From Flavobacteriaceae bacterium UBA1903 (lineage in GTDB: Bacteria; Bacteroidota; Bacteroidia; Flavobacteriales; Flavobacteriaceae): 64,000 nucleotides of DNA. The DNA is taken from the NCBI GenBank assembly GCA_002337605.1, contig DDGL01000014.1:675770-739769 (forward strand), written 5' to 3'. The position numbers and the translations under genes are program-made. The notes beneath the pieces are model-generated. The model worked only from the letters and a program-made list of their open reading frames with translations. It was not told the DNA's origin and did no database searches. Below, one piece after another: positions 25,945-34,800 of this stretch (its first letter is position 1; each line of letters starts with the position of its first letter).

Positions 25945-27132
25945 TTAATCCAAAATAGCCTGTATGCCAGGCAGGGTCTTTCCTTCCAGCATTTCAAGCA
26001 TAGCGCCACCACCTGTTGAAACATAGCTCACTTTATCGCTAAGGCTAAATTGTTTTACCGCTGCAACCGAGTCGCCTCCTCCTACCAGAGAAAATGCGCC
26101 GTTGGCTGTAGCTTTTGCAATGGCGTCACCTAATTTTATGGTTCCTTCAGCAAATTTTTCCATTTCAAAAACGCCTACGGGGCCATTCCATAAAATGGTT
26201 TTTGATTTTGCTATTACCGTGGCAAACTGCTCATTGGTTCTCGGCCCAGAATCCAGCCCTAACCAGCCCTCGGGTATGTTATCGGCAGGTTCTGTTGTTG
26301 TATTTGCAAATTCCGAAAAGCTGTCACCGGCTATTACATCTACAGGCAAGTGTACCTGTACATTTTTTTCTTTAGCTTTTGCTAAAATATCCAATGCGGT
26401 ATCTTGTTTATCCTCTTCAACCAGAGAGCTTCCAATATGACCTCCGGTTGCTTTTATAAAGGTAAACGCCATACCACCACCAACGATTAAGTGGTCTATT
26501 TTATCCAGAATATTTTCGATTACCGTAATTTTTGAAGACACCTTTGCCCCTCCAATGATAGCTGTTACAGGAGGTTGACCGTCTTTCAGGACTTTTTCCA
26601 CGTGTATAATCTCTGAAGCCAGCAACATTCCGAAACATTTGTTTTTAGGAAAAAAGTCGGCAATAACTGCTGTGGAAGCGTGTGCTCTATGTGCTGTTCC
26701 AAAAGCGTCGTTAACGTAATAATCCCCTAATTTCGCTAATTTTTTAGCAAAATCACGATCTCCCTCGGTTTCTTCTTTGTAATAACGTAGGTTTTCCAGT
26801 AATAGAATTTCACCTGGTTTTAAGTTAGAAACAGCCTCTTCAGCTGCACCGCCGATACAATCTTCAGCAAATTTAACCTGCACCCCGAAAATTTCAGTGG
26901 CTTTATTCAAAATATGCCGGAGTGAAAACTGATCCTCCCGGTTTTTGGGTCGGCCTAAATGAGAGAGTAAAATACAGCTCCCTCCACTCTCCAGGATATT
27001 TAAAATGGTTGGCCTAGCCGCTTCTATTCGTGTGGCATCAGTCACTTCCAGGTCATCATTTAGTGGAACGTTAAAATCTACCCGCACCAACACTTTTTTA
27101 GTATTAAAATCTACGTCTTTTACTGTTTTCAT
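25945..27132 (-). CDS. pgk: Phosphoglycerate kinase
   Basis: A 395-residue glycolytic enzyme transferring phosphate between 1,3-bisphosphoglycerate and ADP. The N-lobe has VLVRVDFNVPL and LLSHLGRPK (substrate Arg/His residues), GKAV-type AHASTAVIA, and the C-lobe has AIIGGAKVSSKI, WNGPVGVFE and the nucleotide loop SLVGGGDSVAAV, STGGGAMLEML. Full length. A -7 box TATCTTTG lies 18 bp upstream at 27151-27158; the gene is divergent from holB. Confidence 0.97.
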   Translation of the reverse strand: MKTVKDVDFNTKKVLVRVDFNVPLNDDLEVTDATRIEAARPTILNILESGGSCILLSHLGRPKNREDQFSLRHILNKATEIFGVQVKFAEDCIGGAAEEAVSNLKPGEILLLENLRYYKEETEGDRDFAKKLAKLGDYYVNDAFGTAHRAHASTAVIADFFPKNKCFGMLLASEIIHVEKVLKDGQPPVTAIIGGAKVSSKITVIENILDKIDHLIVGGGMAFTFIKATGGHIGSSLVEEDKQDTALDILAKAKEKNVQVHLPVDVIAGDSFSEFANTTTEPADNIPEGWLGLDSGPRTNEQFATVIAKSKTILWNGPVGVFEMEKFAEGTIKLGDAIAKATANGAFSLVGGGDSVAAVKQFSLSDKVSYVSTGGGAMLEMLEGKTLPGIQAILD

Positions 27133-27150
27133 GCTACTTAGTTAAGACGA

Positions 27151-27158
27151 CAAAGATA
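27151..27158 (-). promoter_or_regulatory. Promoter -7 box (TATCTTTG) of pgk
   Basis: CAAAGATA on the plus strand, i.e. TATCTTTG on the minus strand, 18 bp from the pgk ATG. A good -33 TTG is not seen at the proper distance. Confidence 0.55.
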
Positions 27159-27183
27159 CTATTTTTGTAGAAGCGAACATACC

Positions 27184-27213
27184 TTGCCAATACCGCTTAA
27201 TTGCGTAGTTTTG
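27184..27213 (+). promoter_or_regulatory. Promoter of holB (TTG-N19-TAGTTTTG)
   Basis: TTG at 27184-27186 and TAGTTTTG at 27206-27213 with 19 bp between them match the flavobacterial promoter. The -7 box ends only 3 bp before the ATG at 27217, so the transcript would begin at or next to the start codon. The TTG here is also what opens the longer reading frame, which argues that the longer start is not used. Confidence 0.55.
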
Positions 27214-27216
27214 CGT

Positions 27217-28371
27217 ATGGATTTTTCTGAAGTTATTGGTCAAAAACATATCAAATCTCACCTGCAGACTACGATACAAAATGGCCGTATTCCACATGCT
27301 CAATTGTTTGTAGGCCCTATGGGGACTGGAGTTCTGCCAATGGCGATTGCTTATGCCAGTGAAATTCTATGCCAGCATACTGAAAAAGGGAGCCCGGAAG
27401 AAGCGCTTTGCCGAAAGAAACTGGCACAGTTGGCTCATCCCGACCTTCATTTTGTTTTTCCAATAAATAAAAACGATAAAGTAAAAAAACATCCTGTTTC
27501 TGCCTTGTTTATGGAGGATTGGCGGCTTTTTGTGAATGAAAACCCGTATGGTTCGCTTTTTTCCTGGCTGCAATCCCTGGGAATTGAAAATAAGCAAGGA
27601 ACTATAAATGTAGATGAAGCGGCCGATTTACTAAAAAACCTTTCGCTAAAATCCTATGAGGGTGGTTATAAAGTGGTAATTATCTGGATGGCAGACCAAA
27701 TGAACACCCAATGTGCAAATAAAGTTCTAAAACTGGTGGAAGAACCCCCCGAAAAAACCGTTTTATTATTACTTACAGAACAGGAAGAGCAACTTATTGG
27801 TACCATTAGATCCAGGTGCCAAACCCTGCATTTCCCCAGGTTATCTGAAAGTAATGTTGCCGCTTTTTTAACTGTAAAACAAAACATTAAACCTGCTATT
27901 GCACAACAAATTGCGCATAGGTCTGCCGGTGACTACCAACGTGCTTTGCAACTCATAGAACAAGACGGGGACGTAGCAACCTTTGAAAAATGGTTTGTGA
28001 CCTGGGTACGCACCGCCTTTAAAGCAAAAGGCAACAAAAAAGCCATTCATGAGCTCTTACAATGGAGTGAAGATTTAGCAGGTGTGGGACGAGAAACGCA
28101 AAAAAAATTTCTGAATTATTGCATAGAGATTTTTAGGCAAGCCCTACTGAAAAACTACAAAGCAGACTCCCTGTTATTTTTTGAAAGTATCGATGGAACA
28201 TTTGATATTTCAAAATTTGCTCCATTTGTACACCAAAACAATGTTTTTGAAATTACCGAAGCACTAGAAAATGCATCTTACCACATTGAAAGAAATGGGA
28301 ATGCTAAATTAATTTTCTCAGATTTGAGTATTCAACTAACCCGGCTTATTCATAGAAAAGAGACCGCATAA
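27217..28371 (+). CDS. holB: DNA polymerase III delta-prime subunit
   Basis: A clamp-loader subunit of 384 residues from the ATG at 27217 (MDFSEVIGQKHIKSHL, the usual opening of the family). The AAA+ domain is recognisable by HAQLFVGPMGTG, the acidic VVIIWMADQMNTQCANKVLKLVEEPPEKT block and the LLLTEQEEQLIGTIRSRCQTL block with the SRC motif. The Walker A lysine is missing (GPMGTGVLP), as expected for the stator-like delta-prime subunit which does not hydrolyse ATP. It loads the sliding clamp together with tau/gamma and delta. It is followed by a convergent methyltransferase gene. Confidence 0.9.
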   Translation: MDFSEVIGQKHIKSHLQTTIQNGRIPHAQLFVGPMGTGVLPMAIAYASEILCQHTEKGSPEEALCRKKLAQLAHPDLHFVFPINKNDKVKKHPVSALFMEDWRLFVNENPYGSLFSWLQSLGIENKQGTINVDEAADLLKNLSLKSYEGGYKVVIIWMADQMNTQCANKVLKLVEEPPEKTVLLLLTEQEEQLIGTIRSRCQTLHFPRLSESNVAAFLTVKQNIKPAIAQQIAHRSAGDYQRALQLIEQDGDVATFEKWFVTWVRTAFKAKGNKKAIHELLQWSEDLAGVGRETQKKFLNYCIEIFRQALLKNYKADSLLFFESIDGTFDISKFAPFVHQNNVFEITEALENASYHIERNGNAKLIFSDLSIQLTRLIHRKETA

Positions 28372-28373
28372 CA

Positions 28374-28407
28374 ATAATTTATGTTAATTGTGTCTACCAT
28401 AAATTAT
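28374..28407. terminator. Possible weak hairpin in the holB/methyltransferase convergent gap
   Basis: A perfect 10-bp inverted repeat ataatttatg (28374-28383) / cataaattat (28398-28407) with a 14-nt loop, just past the holB stop. The stem has a single GC pair, so terminator function is doubtful. The remaining 100 bp to the next gene hold nothing else recognisable except a 5-bp aagcc/ggctt stem near 28483-28498. Confidence 0.3.
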
Positions 28408-28506
28408 ATTTATTTAAAACGACTTGTTTATAGCCGGTTTGCGCCCATATTTTAGAAATCATAAGGTAAACACTAGTAACCAAGCCCTATTTGGCTTAGA
28501 AGCAGC

Positions 28507-29358
28507 CTAAACAGCCGGCTTAGTCTTCTTAAAGCAATAAATAATAGAAGAATACTCTTTTGTTCTCTTAGCTTTTATGTTTGAGCGTAAGCCGACTACA
28601 AAAGCCTTAAGAGAGAAATTTTTAGCTGATTTATATTTTTCAGATAACAGGCTCACATAAAACGAATCAAAAATCATGGGCTTTTCACAGATTAGGTGAA
28701 AAGTATCCTTCAGGAGTTTTGGAAGTGACGTTCTGGAAAAATGCCAAAGATGTCTTGGGACATCATACGCCGCCCAATGACTTTTATAATACTTGGCGTC
28801 ATAACTTTTATAATTAGGAACTGCAATGACAAGAATACCATGTTCTTTCAGGAGTGAATAACAGGTTTGAAGTACTTCCTGATAATTTGAAATGTGTTCT
28901 AAGACATGCCACATTGTAATTACATCAAACTTTTGATCGTTAAAGCTGTTGATGGAATTATTAAGAGAAACTGATTTTTCCCTAGCAAGGTTTCTTGCAT
29001 TTTCGTTTACTTCAACTCCAGAGATTTCCCAGCCTTTACTTTTTGCAGCCACTAAAAAATCGCCCGTTCCTGCTCCAACATCCAATAGTTTTCCGGAACC
29101 TTTATTAAGCTTTTGAATAAGTTTTACTTTTTTGTGTAAAGAGTATTTTTTTACAGTTTGATACAAAAAAGAAACGACACCTTGTTTTTTATCAGTGTGC
29201 GAGATGTAATTTTCACTTTCATAATACTTGGCCAATTCTTCGTTTTGGGGTCGAGGATTTGTGATGAGCATTTCGAATTCTGAATCGTATAACAACTGAA
29301 ACTCCTCTCCAGAAACAAGATAATCTTTAGCCGAAATATAAACTGGGTTTTGGATCAA
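28507..29358 (-). CDS. Class I SAM-dependent methyltransferase
   Basis: A 283-residue protein of the Methyltransf_23 type. Residues about 92-105 form SAM motif I (LLDVGAGTGDFLVAA), with GVEVNENARNLA as motif II and FDVITMWHVLEHI as post-motif; HWAAYDVPRHLWHFSR is typical of members that act on glycans or lipid-linked intermediates. The N-terminal 60 residues include a short lead-in with paired aromatic and ESENYISHTD sequence common in these proteins. The substrate is unknown. It lies between holB (convergent) and mnmG (same strand, 63 bp upstream with a parS-like site in the gap). Confidence 0.85.
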   Translation of the reverse strand: MIQNPVYISAKDYLVSGEEFQLLYDSEFEMLITNPRPQNEELAKYYESENYISHTDKKQGVVSFLYQTVKKYSLHKKVKLIQKLNKGSGKLLDVGAGTGDFLVAAKSKGWEISGVEVNENARNLAREKSVSLNNSINSFNDQKFDVITMWHVLEHISNYQEVLQTCYSLLKEHGILVIAVPNYKSYDAKYYKSHWAAYDVPRHLWHFSRTSLPKLLKDTFHLICEKPMIFDSFYVSLLSEKYKSAKNFSLKAFVVGLRSNIKAKRTKEYSSIIYCFKKTKPAV

Positions 29359-29400
29359 AGTAGTAGATTAAATGGTTAAGAAAACTTAAAGCAAAGGGTA

Positions 29401-29416
29401 CGTTCCACGTGAAACA
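29401..29416. promoter_or_regulatory. parS-like ParB-binding site, downstream copy
   Basis: CGTTCCACGTGAAACA matches the general parS consensus TGTTNCACGTGAAACA at 15 of 16 positions (first base C instead of T). It begins 5 bp past the mnmG stop codon. Shares a 15-mer, GTTCCACGTGAAACA, with the site at 31303-31318. Confidence 0.65.
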
Positions 29417-29421
29417 ACGTT

Positions 29422-31293
29422 TTAACGTCCCATATAAACTAGCATTACAGAAATATCATTCGGTGAAACACCACTTATCCTGCTCGCTTGAGAGACTGTT
29501 GCGGGTTGGACAGATTTTAACTTTTCCATGGCTTCGTAGGACAGAGACTTTAATTTTGTATAGTCAAAGTTTTTCGGAATTTTTATACCTTCAAGTCTGT
29601 TTAATTTATCTGCGTTATTCTTTTCTTTAGCAATATAACCAGCATACTTAACTTGTATTTCGGTTTGTTCTAACTCTTCAAAATTTAAATTGTGCTCTTC
29701 GATATATTCTGAAACAGATGCTATTTTTTGCATATCCTCCATCCCGATTTCTGGGCGGGAAAAAAGCTTAAACATCTTATCACTTTGATGCACTGTAGCC
29801 GAGTCTTTGGATTCTAAAATAGGATTCACCTCGGTATGAGAAACACTGGTTTCTTTAAAAAACTGTACAAACGCGTTAGAATTTGTTTGTTTCTTTTCCA
29901 TTTTTCTCAGTCGTTCTTCAGAAGCTAGCCCTAACTCATATCCCTTGGGCGTAAGTCTAAAATCGGCATTATCCTGGCGCAATAAGGTTCTGTATTCTGC
30001 TCTGGAAGTAAACATTCGGTAGGGCTCTTCTGTTCCTTTTGTAATAAGATCGTCAATTAAAACCCCTATATACGCTTCATTTCTTTTCAGAATAAATGGA
30101 TCTTTTTCCTGTACTTTTAAGCTAGCGTTTATACCCGCGATTAATCCCTGAGAAGCTGCTTCTTCATACCCTGTAGTTCCATTAATCTGACCAGCGAAAT
30201 AAAGTCCTTGAACCAATTTAGTTTCTAACGTGTGCTGCAATTGTGTAGGCGGGAAATAATCATATTCTATTGCATAACCAGGACGGAAAAATTTTACATT
30301 TTCAAAACCTGCACATTGTTGTAAGGCTTTAAACTGAACATCTTCTGGCAATGAAGTTGAGAATCCATTAATATAATATTCTGCCGTGTTCCAGCCTTCT
30401 GGTTCGACAAACAACTGATGTCTGTCTTTATCTGCAAAGCGATTAATTTTATCTTCAATAGAGGGGCAATAACGCGGGCCAATACTATTTATAGCACCGT
30501 TAAACATGGGAGACCTATCAAAGCCTTCACGCAACAAATCATGGACTGTTGTACTGGTGTAGGACATGTGACACGGGCGCTGTTTTGTCAACGGCTTTGT
30601 ACTGTCCAAATAAGAAAATTTTTGTGGATCTTCATCGCCTGGTTGAATGATCATTTTAGAAAAGTTCAGAGACCTTCCATCAACTCGGGGTGGGGTTCCG
30701 GTTTTCATTCTGCCAGACTCAAATCCTAAGTCTACAAGATCTTTCGTAATTCCTGTTGCAGCACGTTCACCCGCTCTACCTCCACCAAATTGTTTTTCGC
30801 CAATATGGATTAATCCATTTAAAAAAGTTCCGTTGGTAAGTACTACAGATTTTGCTTTAACCTCTAATCCAAGAGAGGTTTTTACACCCACAATCTTAGT
30901 CCCATCAGTAATGATACCAGAGACCATTTCCTGATAAAAATCTAAATTTTTGGTATTCTCAAGCATCAATCTCCAGTCTTCAGCGAAGCGCATTCGATCG
31001 CTTTGAACTCTGGGGCTCCACATGGCAGGTCCTTTAGACTTGTTGAGCATTTTAAACTGTATTGCAGAGGTGTCAGAAACAATTCCGCTATAACCTCCTA
31101 AGGCATCAATTTCCCGTACTATCTGACCCTTCGCAATACCACCCATAGCAGGGTTGCAAGACATTTGAGCAATATTTTGTAAGTTCATCGTAATTAACAA
31201 GGTTTTAGACCCCATGTTGGCTGCCGCAGCTGCCGCTTCGGATCCCGCATGACCTCCTCCAACTACAATGACATCGTATTCTTTTTCAAACAT
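29422..31293 (-). CDS. mnmG: tRNA uridine-5-carboxymethylaminomethyl modification enzyme, FAD subunit
   Basis: MnmG (GidA) with MnmE puts the cmnm5 group on wobble U34 of several tRNAs. The longest frame starts at 31368, but the ATG at 31293 begins MFEKEYDVIVVGGGHAGSEAA, exactly where the family starts, and the upstream codons overlap the promoter. The protein is 623 residues. FAD site GGGHAGSEAA at about 10-19; GQIVREIDALGG, SRVQSDR-type segment, CPSIEDKI with the catalytic Cys, FVEPEGW and AGQINGTTGYEEAASQG follow, and the C-terminal domain has the LTPKGYELGLASEERL and YAGYIAKE blocks. Two parS-like sequences flank the gene. Confidence 0.96.
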   Translation of the reverse strand: MFEKEYDVIVVGGGHAGSEAAAAAANMGSKTLLITMNLQNIAQMSCNPAMGGIAKGQIVREIDALGGYSGIVSDTSAIQFKMLNKSKGPAMWSPRVQSDRMRFAEDWRLMLENTKNLDFYQEMVSGIITDGTKIVGVKTSLGLEVKAKSVVLTNGTFLNGLIHIGEKQFGGGRAGERAATGITKDLVDLGFESGRMKTGTPPRVDGRSLNFSKMIIQPGDEDPQKFSYLDSTKPLTKQRPCHMSYTSTTVHDLLREGFDRSPMFNGAINSIGPRYCPSIEDKINRFADKDRHQLFVEPEGWNTAEYYINGFSTSLPEDVQFKALQQCAGFENVKFFRPGYAIEYDYFPPTQLQHTLETKLVQGLYFAGQINGTTGYEEAASQGLIAGINASLKVQEKDPFILKRNEAYIGVLIDDLITKGTEEPYRMFTSRAEYRTLLRQDNADFRLTPKGYELGLASEERLRKMEKKQTNSNAFVQFFKETSVSHTEVNPILESKDSATVHQSDKMFKLFSRPEIGMEDMQKIASVSEYIEEHNLNFEELEQTEIQVKYAGYIAKEKNNADKLNRLEGIKIPKNFDYTKLKSLSYEAMEKLKSVQPATVSQASRISGVSPNDISVMLVYMGR

Positions 31294-31302
31294 AAAGTAA
31301 AT

Positions 31303-31318
31303 TGTTCCACGTGAAACA
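31303..31318. promoter_or_regulatory. parS-like ParB-binding site, upstream copy
   Basis: TGTTCCACGTGAAACA matches the consensus TGTTNCACGTGAAACA in all positions. It is part of a 20-bp near-palindrome (31301-31320) with one mismatched pair. It lies between the mnmG promoter and its ATG, 9 bp before the start codon. Confidence 0.75.
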
Positions 31319-31340
31319 ATCACGTCGGATTTTAAGGTTG

Positions 31341-31368
31341 CAAAGATACGTAAATATCTAACAACCAA
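31341..31368 (-). promoter_or_regulatory. Promoter of mnmG (TTG-N17-TATCTTTG)
   Basis: On the minus strand TTG (31368-31366) is followed after 17 bp by TATCTTTG (31348-31341), a perfect fit to the flavobacterial consensus. Transcription would start near 31335, placing the parS-like 16-mer inside the 5' untranslated region. Confidence 0.72.
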
Positions 31369-31403
31369 TAAGTTAAAAGCATAATTTGTTGAATATCAGC
31401 TGT

Positions 31404-31820
31404 CTAGGTAAAGTTTCTTTTAGCCAGCGCCTTGTTTTCGGCAGCACGCATTCTTTCTGCTTCAGCTTCTGTCTTATCTTTGAGACCGCAAAAATGTAAA
31501 ATCCCATGGATCATAACACGGTGTAGTTCATTTGTAAAACCCGTTTCATACTCTTTAGCATTTTCGACTACGCGTTCTGTAGAGATGTAAATTTCTCCAT
31601 TGATTAGGTTTCCAAGAGAGTTGTCGAAGCTAATAATATCAGTAAGGGTGTCGTGATTTAAAAACTGAACGTTTAATTTGTGCAGATAGGCATCGTCGCA
31701 AAAAATGTACGTAACCTCTCCTTCTTCAAAATTTCTTGCTTTAATTTCTTCCGAAATCCAGGTAGAAATTTCACGTTCCTGAGGTAAGGTGAATTGATTT
31801 TCTGAATAAAACTCAATCAT
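31404..31820 (-). CDS. ybeY: Endoribonuclease YbeY (16S rRNA maturation)
   Basis: A 138-residue UPF0054 metalloprotein that acts in 16S 3'-end maturation and ribosome quality control. It carries the FCDDAYLHKLNVQFLNHDTLTDIISFD block and the metal motif MIHGILHFCGLKDKTEAE. The third His of the canonical HGxLHLxGxDH is replaced (KDK), which I believe is common in Bacteroidota. It overlaps the DUF4175 gene by 8 bp. Confidence 0.92.
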   Translation of the reverse strand: MIEFYSENQFTLPQEREISTWISEEIKARNFEEGEVTYIFCDDAYLHKLNVQFLNHDTLTDIISFDNSLGNLINGEIYISTERVVENAKEYETGFTNELHRVMIHGILHFCGLKDKTEAEAERMRAAENKALAKRNFT

Positions 31821-34800
31821 TATCTTGTTTAAAATAATCCTGAACGCGCTCTTTGTAGATAGGTTTTAAAGGAAGCGCTTCCCGATTTAAAATTTCAGTT
31901 GTATTAAAATACTTTTTCACTTCTTCTGGGTTAGATCTAAGTGAATTGGTAAATTGTTTTCTGTTTGTAGTGGATTCCCTTCGGCTTTCCTGTCCTTGTT
32001 CAAAATCTGCCTTATCCAGTTTTAATAATTCATACTGTAGGTTTAGCATTTTTTCTAAGGTACGCTCATTAAAACCCTTGTCTAACAATTGCTGTTCTAT
32101 TTGCTCCATCTCTTTTAACAAATTTCCTCCAGTCCCTTTTAGGCCTTCTTTGCTTAACTTATCCTGTAGCTGTTGTCGTAATTGCTGTTGTTGCTTATAT
32201 ATTTCATATAATTCACCATTTAAGTCTTCATTGTATCCTTCTCCATCACCATTTTCCCCTTCACCGTCTTGACTTCCCTTTCCATTTTCACCGTTTTTAC
32301 CCTCTCCGTCTTTCCCCTCACCTTCACCAGATTGTCCAGAACGGCCATTCTCACCTTCGGAACCACTAGACTCTCCAGACTGACCTTCTCCTTTTTCACC
32401 ATTGCCGCTTTTGCCTTCACCTCCACTTTCACCCGGTTTTTTTCCCATTCCTTCCTTCATCTTCTCCCCTAAACTTTCTTGTTTCTTAATGATATCTGGC
32501 AACTGAAACCCTTGCCCTTGACCCTGGCCTTGACCCTGACCTTTTCCTTTGCCCTGCCCTTGTCCTTGCCCCATAGACTGCATTTGATTTTGCATGCTAT
32601 TTAAGGCGTCGCTTAGTAAAATTGCCAATTCATTTGCACCGGTAACTGTGTATTGCTGGTTGCTAAGCCCTTGTCGCATTTGGTTTTCGGCAAGTCGTTT
32701 TAAGGATTTATCTATGTTGTATTGAACCTCTGTAAGCGTTGAGTTTATCTTTTCACTAATCATTGGATTTCGTAACGATAAAGAAAAAATACTGTCGTCT
32801 ATATGCTGGAAATTTAGTTTTAAATCGTTTTGGGCATTTAGTTTTTTACCAAAAACAGGGTTCCCGTAATCGGTTACCTTGAAGTCTTCCATAACAGCTT
32901 CCTGCTCGAACGAAAATACCACGAGGTTATCAAGAATTTGACGAAGCATTTCTGCATCTTCCTCCATAGTTTCCCCCTGGGCTGCTTGCATTTGAGCCTG
33001 CATTTGTTGGCCCATTTGTTTCATCTTCTCTCCTGCTTTTTTCTGATTTTGCTTCGCATCCTCTTTCTTTTGCTGGCTTAGATTATCTGTAGCCTTTTCC
33101 TGTTCTTGCTTAATTTCTTCTTCCTTTTTAGGGTCATCCGGGATATCCATAGGTTCTTTTAATCCCTTATTCTCTTCTTGAAGCTCATCCATCTCTTTTT
33201 GATACTCTTCAAATTTTTTGTTTAACGCTTCCTGTTTTTCTTTGGTGTTTTCATCTTCGGGAGCTTCGGCCAGCTTTTCCTGTTCTTCCCCTAGCTTATA
33301 GATTTCTTCGGCTAATTTTTCAGTCTTTTTAGTTACATAATACCTCTTGGTAAGTTCTAACAATTGCTCCAGGTTCTTTTCCTGGTTTTTATTTTGTTTT
33401 GAAAGTTTTTCAAGTTTTTCCGTTAGCTCTTCTTTGTTAATCTTTTCCTGCAATTTTTCTAATTCTTCCAGCAACTTTTCATTTTCTTCAAGCCGTTCTT
33501 CGTTTTCGTCTAACCGTTTTTCTAACTGCTCTTTAAACGGATCTTTTTCCTCATTTTCTGGCTGAAAGTTCTCCAGGTTCTCTTTTAGTTCTTCAGAGAA
33601 TTTTTTCATCATATCCTCTTGTTGCTTTTGGCGTTTGATGAAGTTTTCCAGCTTCTTTTTATCGTTCCAGTTTAGATCTTTTTTCTCTTTCTGAAGTTTT
33701 GAAAGCTCCTCCAGTGTTTTTTCCTGATCTTTTAAATCCTGAAGCGTTTTATCCATACCTTTAATGGACTTATCCTGATTCTGTAATTGCTCCTTCTCCT
33801 CTTCATCTTTGGTTAACTTTCTGAAAGAATATACCCCGGACTTGCTAGACTTGTAGTTGTGAATGGCATCGTTGTCAAACACTTCAAAATAGTATTCATA
33901 CGCTACGCCTTCCTCAAGAGGGTATTCTCCAGGAAAAGTATATACAAACTGGTCTACCGTGGTTTTATTTACTGGAAGTATTTCGGTCTTCTTTGCCTCT
34001 TCCTCACCTATAGGGAAATACACAAGGCGTAATTTGCTTAAGCCATAGTCATCGCTCACACGGCCTAAAAAGTAGGTAAGCTGGCTATCCGTACTATCTT
34101 GTTTGGATTGGACTTCAATTTCTGGATAGGCATCTCTTACAACGCCTAACGTAAACGAAAGGTTTTCGTATTCTTTCAGGAAATCGTTGGAGGTCGTGAT
34201 AGCATAATCCAGTTTTTGATACACGCCTTTATTATAAGTAAACTCTTGTTCCTTTTCAGTAAAAAAATACGTACTGTCTTTTGTTTTTAAGTTTACTTCT
34301 CTGGTGTTTTTGGTATTTACTTTCCAGGTAACCCGTGTGCCTTCAGGTATGGTTGCGTTTCCTGTGCTTTTTAATGTTTCGTCACGCTTTCCAGTATACG
34401 ATGGATAGTCTAAAAACATCTCAAAAGCTACTAATGACGGGGTTTTTAAGACATCCAACGTATATGGTTTGCTGGTTACTTTGTTTGCTGCCAAACTGAA
34501 GTTTATCGGGTCTATAGGCTGCTCAAAGGTATGTTCAAAAACACCTGGTGCATTTTGCTTTAAGTAATAGGTTTCGTTATTATAGGCAATGCTGGCGCTT
34601 TCCGGAATTGCTTTACCTTCAGTTCTAATCTGAAGCGTGAAGGGCTTGTTTTCAACAGCTGTAAGGTTATCGTTTACAACATAAAATGTAAAGGGCGCTG
34701 GAGGTTCGTAGGCAGTTTCATAATTTACAACACGTTTGTAGCTACTGCTAAACGTGTCCTTATCTCCAAAGAGATTGAAAAGCAGGAAGATTACCACAGG

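Noticed and set aside
31294..31368. N-terminal extension of mnmG to 31368
   Set aside because: It would place the mnmG promoter and the parS-like site inside the coding region; the ATG at 31293 aligns with the GGGHAG FAD motif of the family.
32269..32472. Plus-strand and other-frame ORFs antisense to the low-complexity part of the DUF4175 gene
   Set aside because: They are mirror reading frames of a repetitive sequence (Ser/Phe/Thr-rich), without start signals or family motifs.
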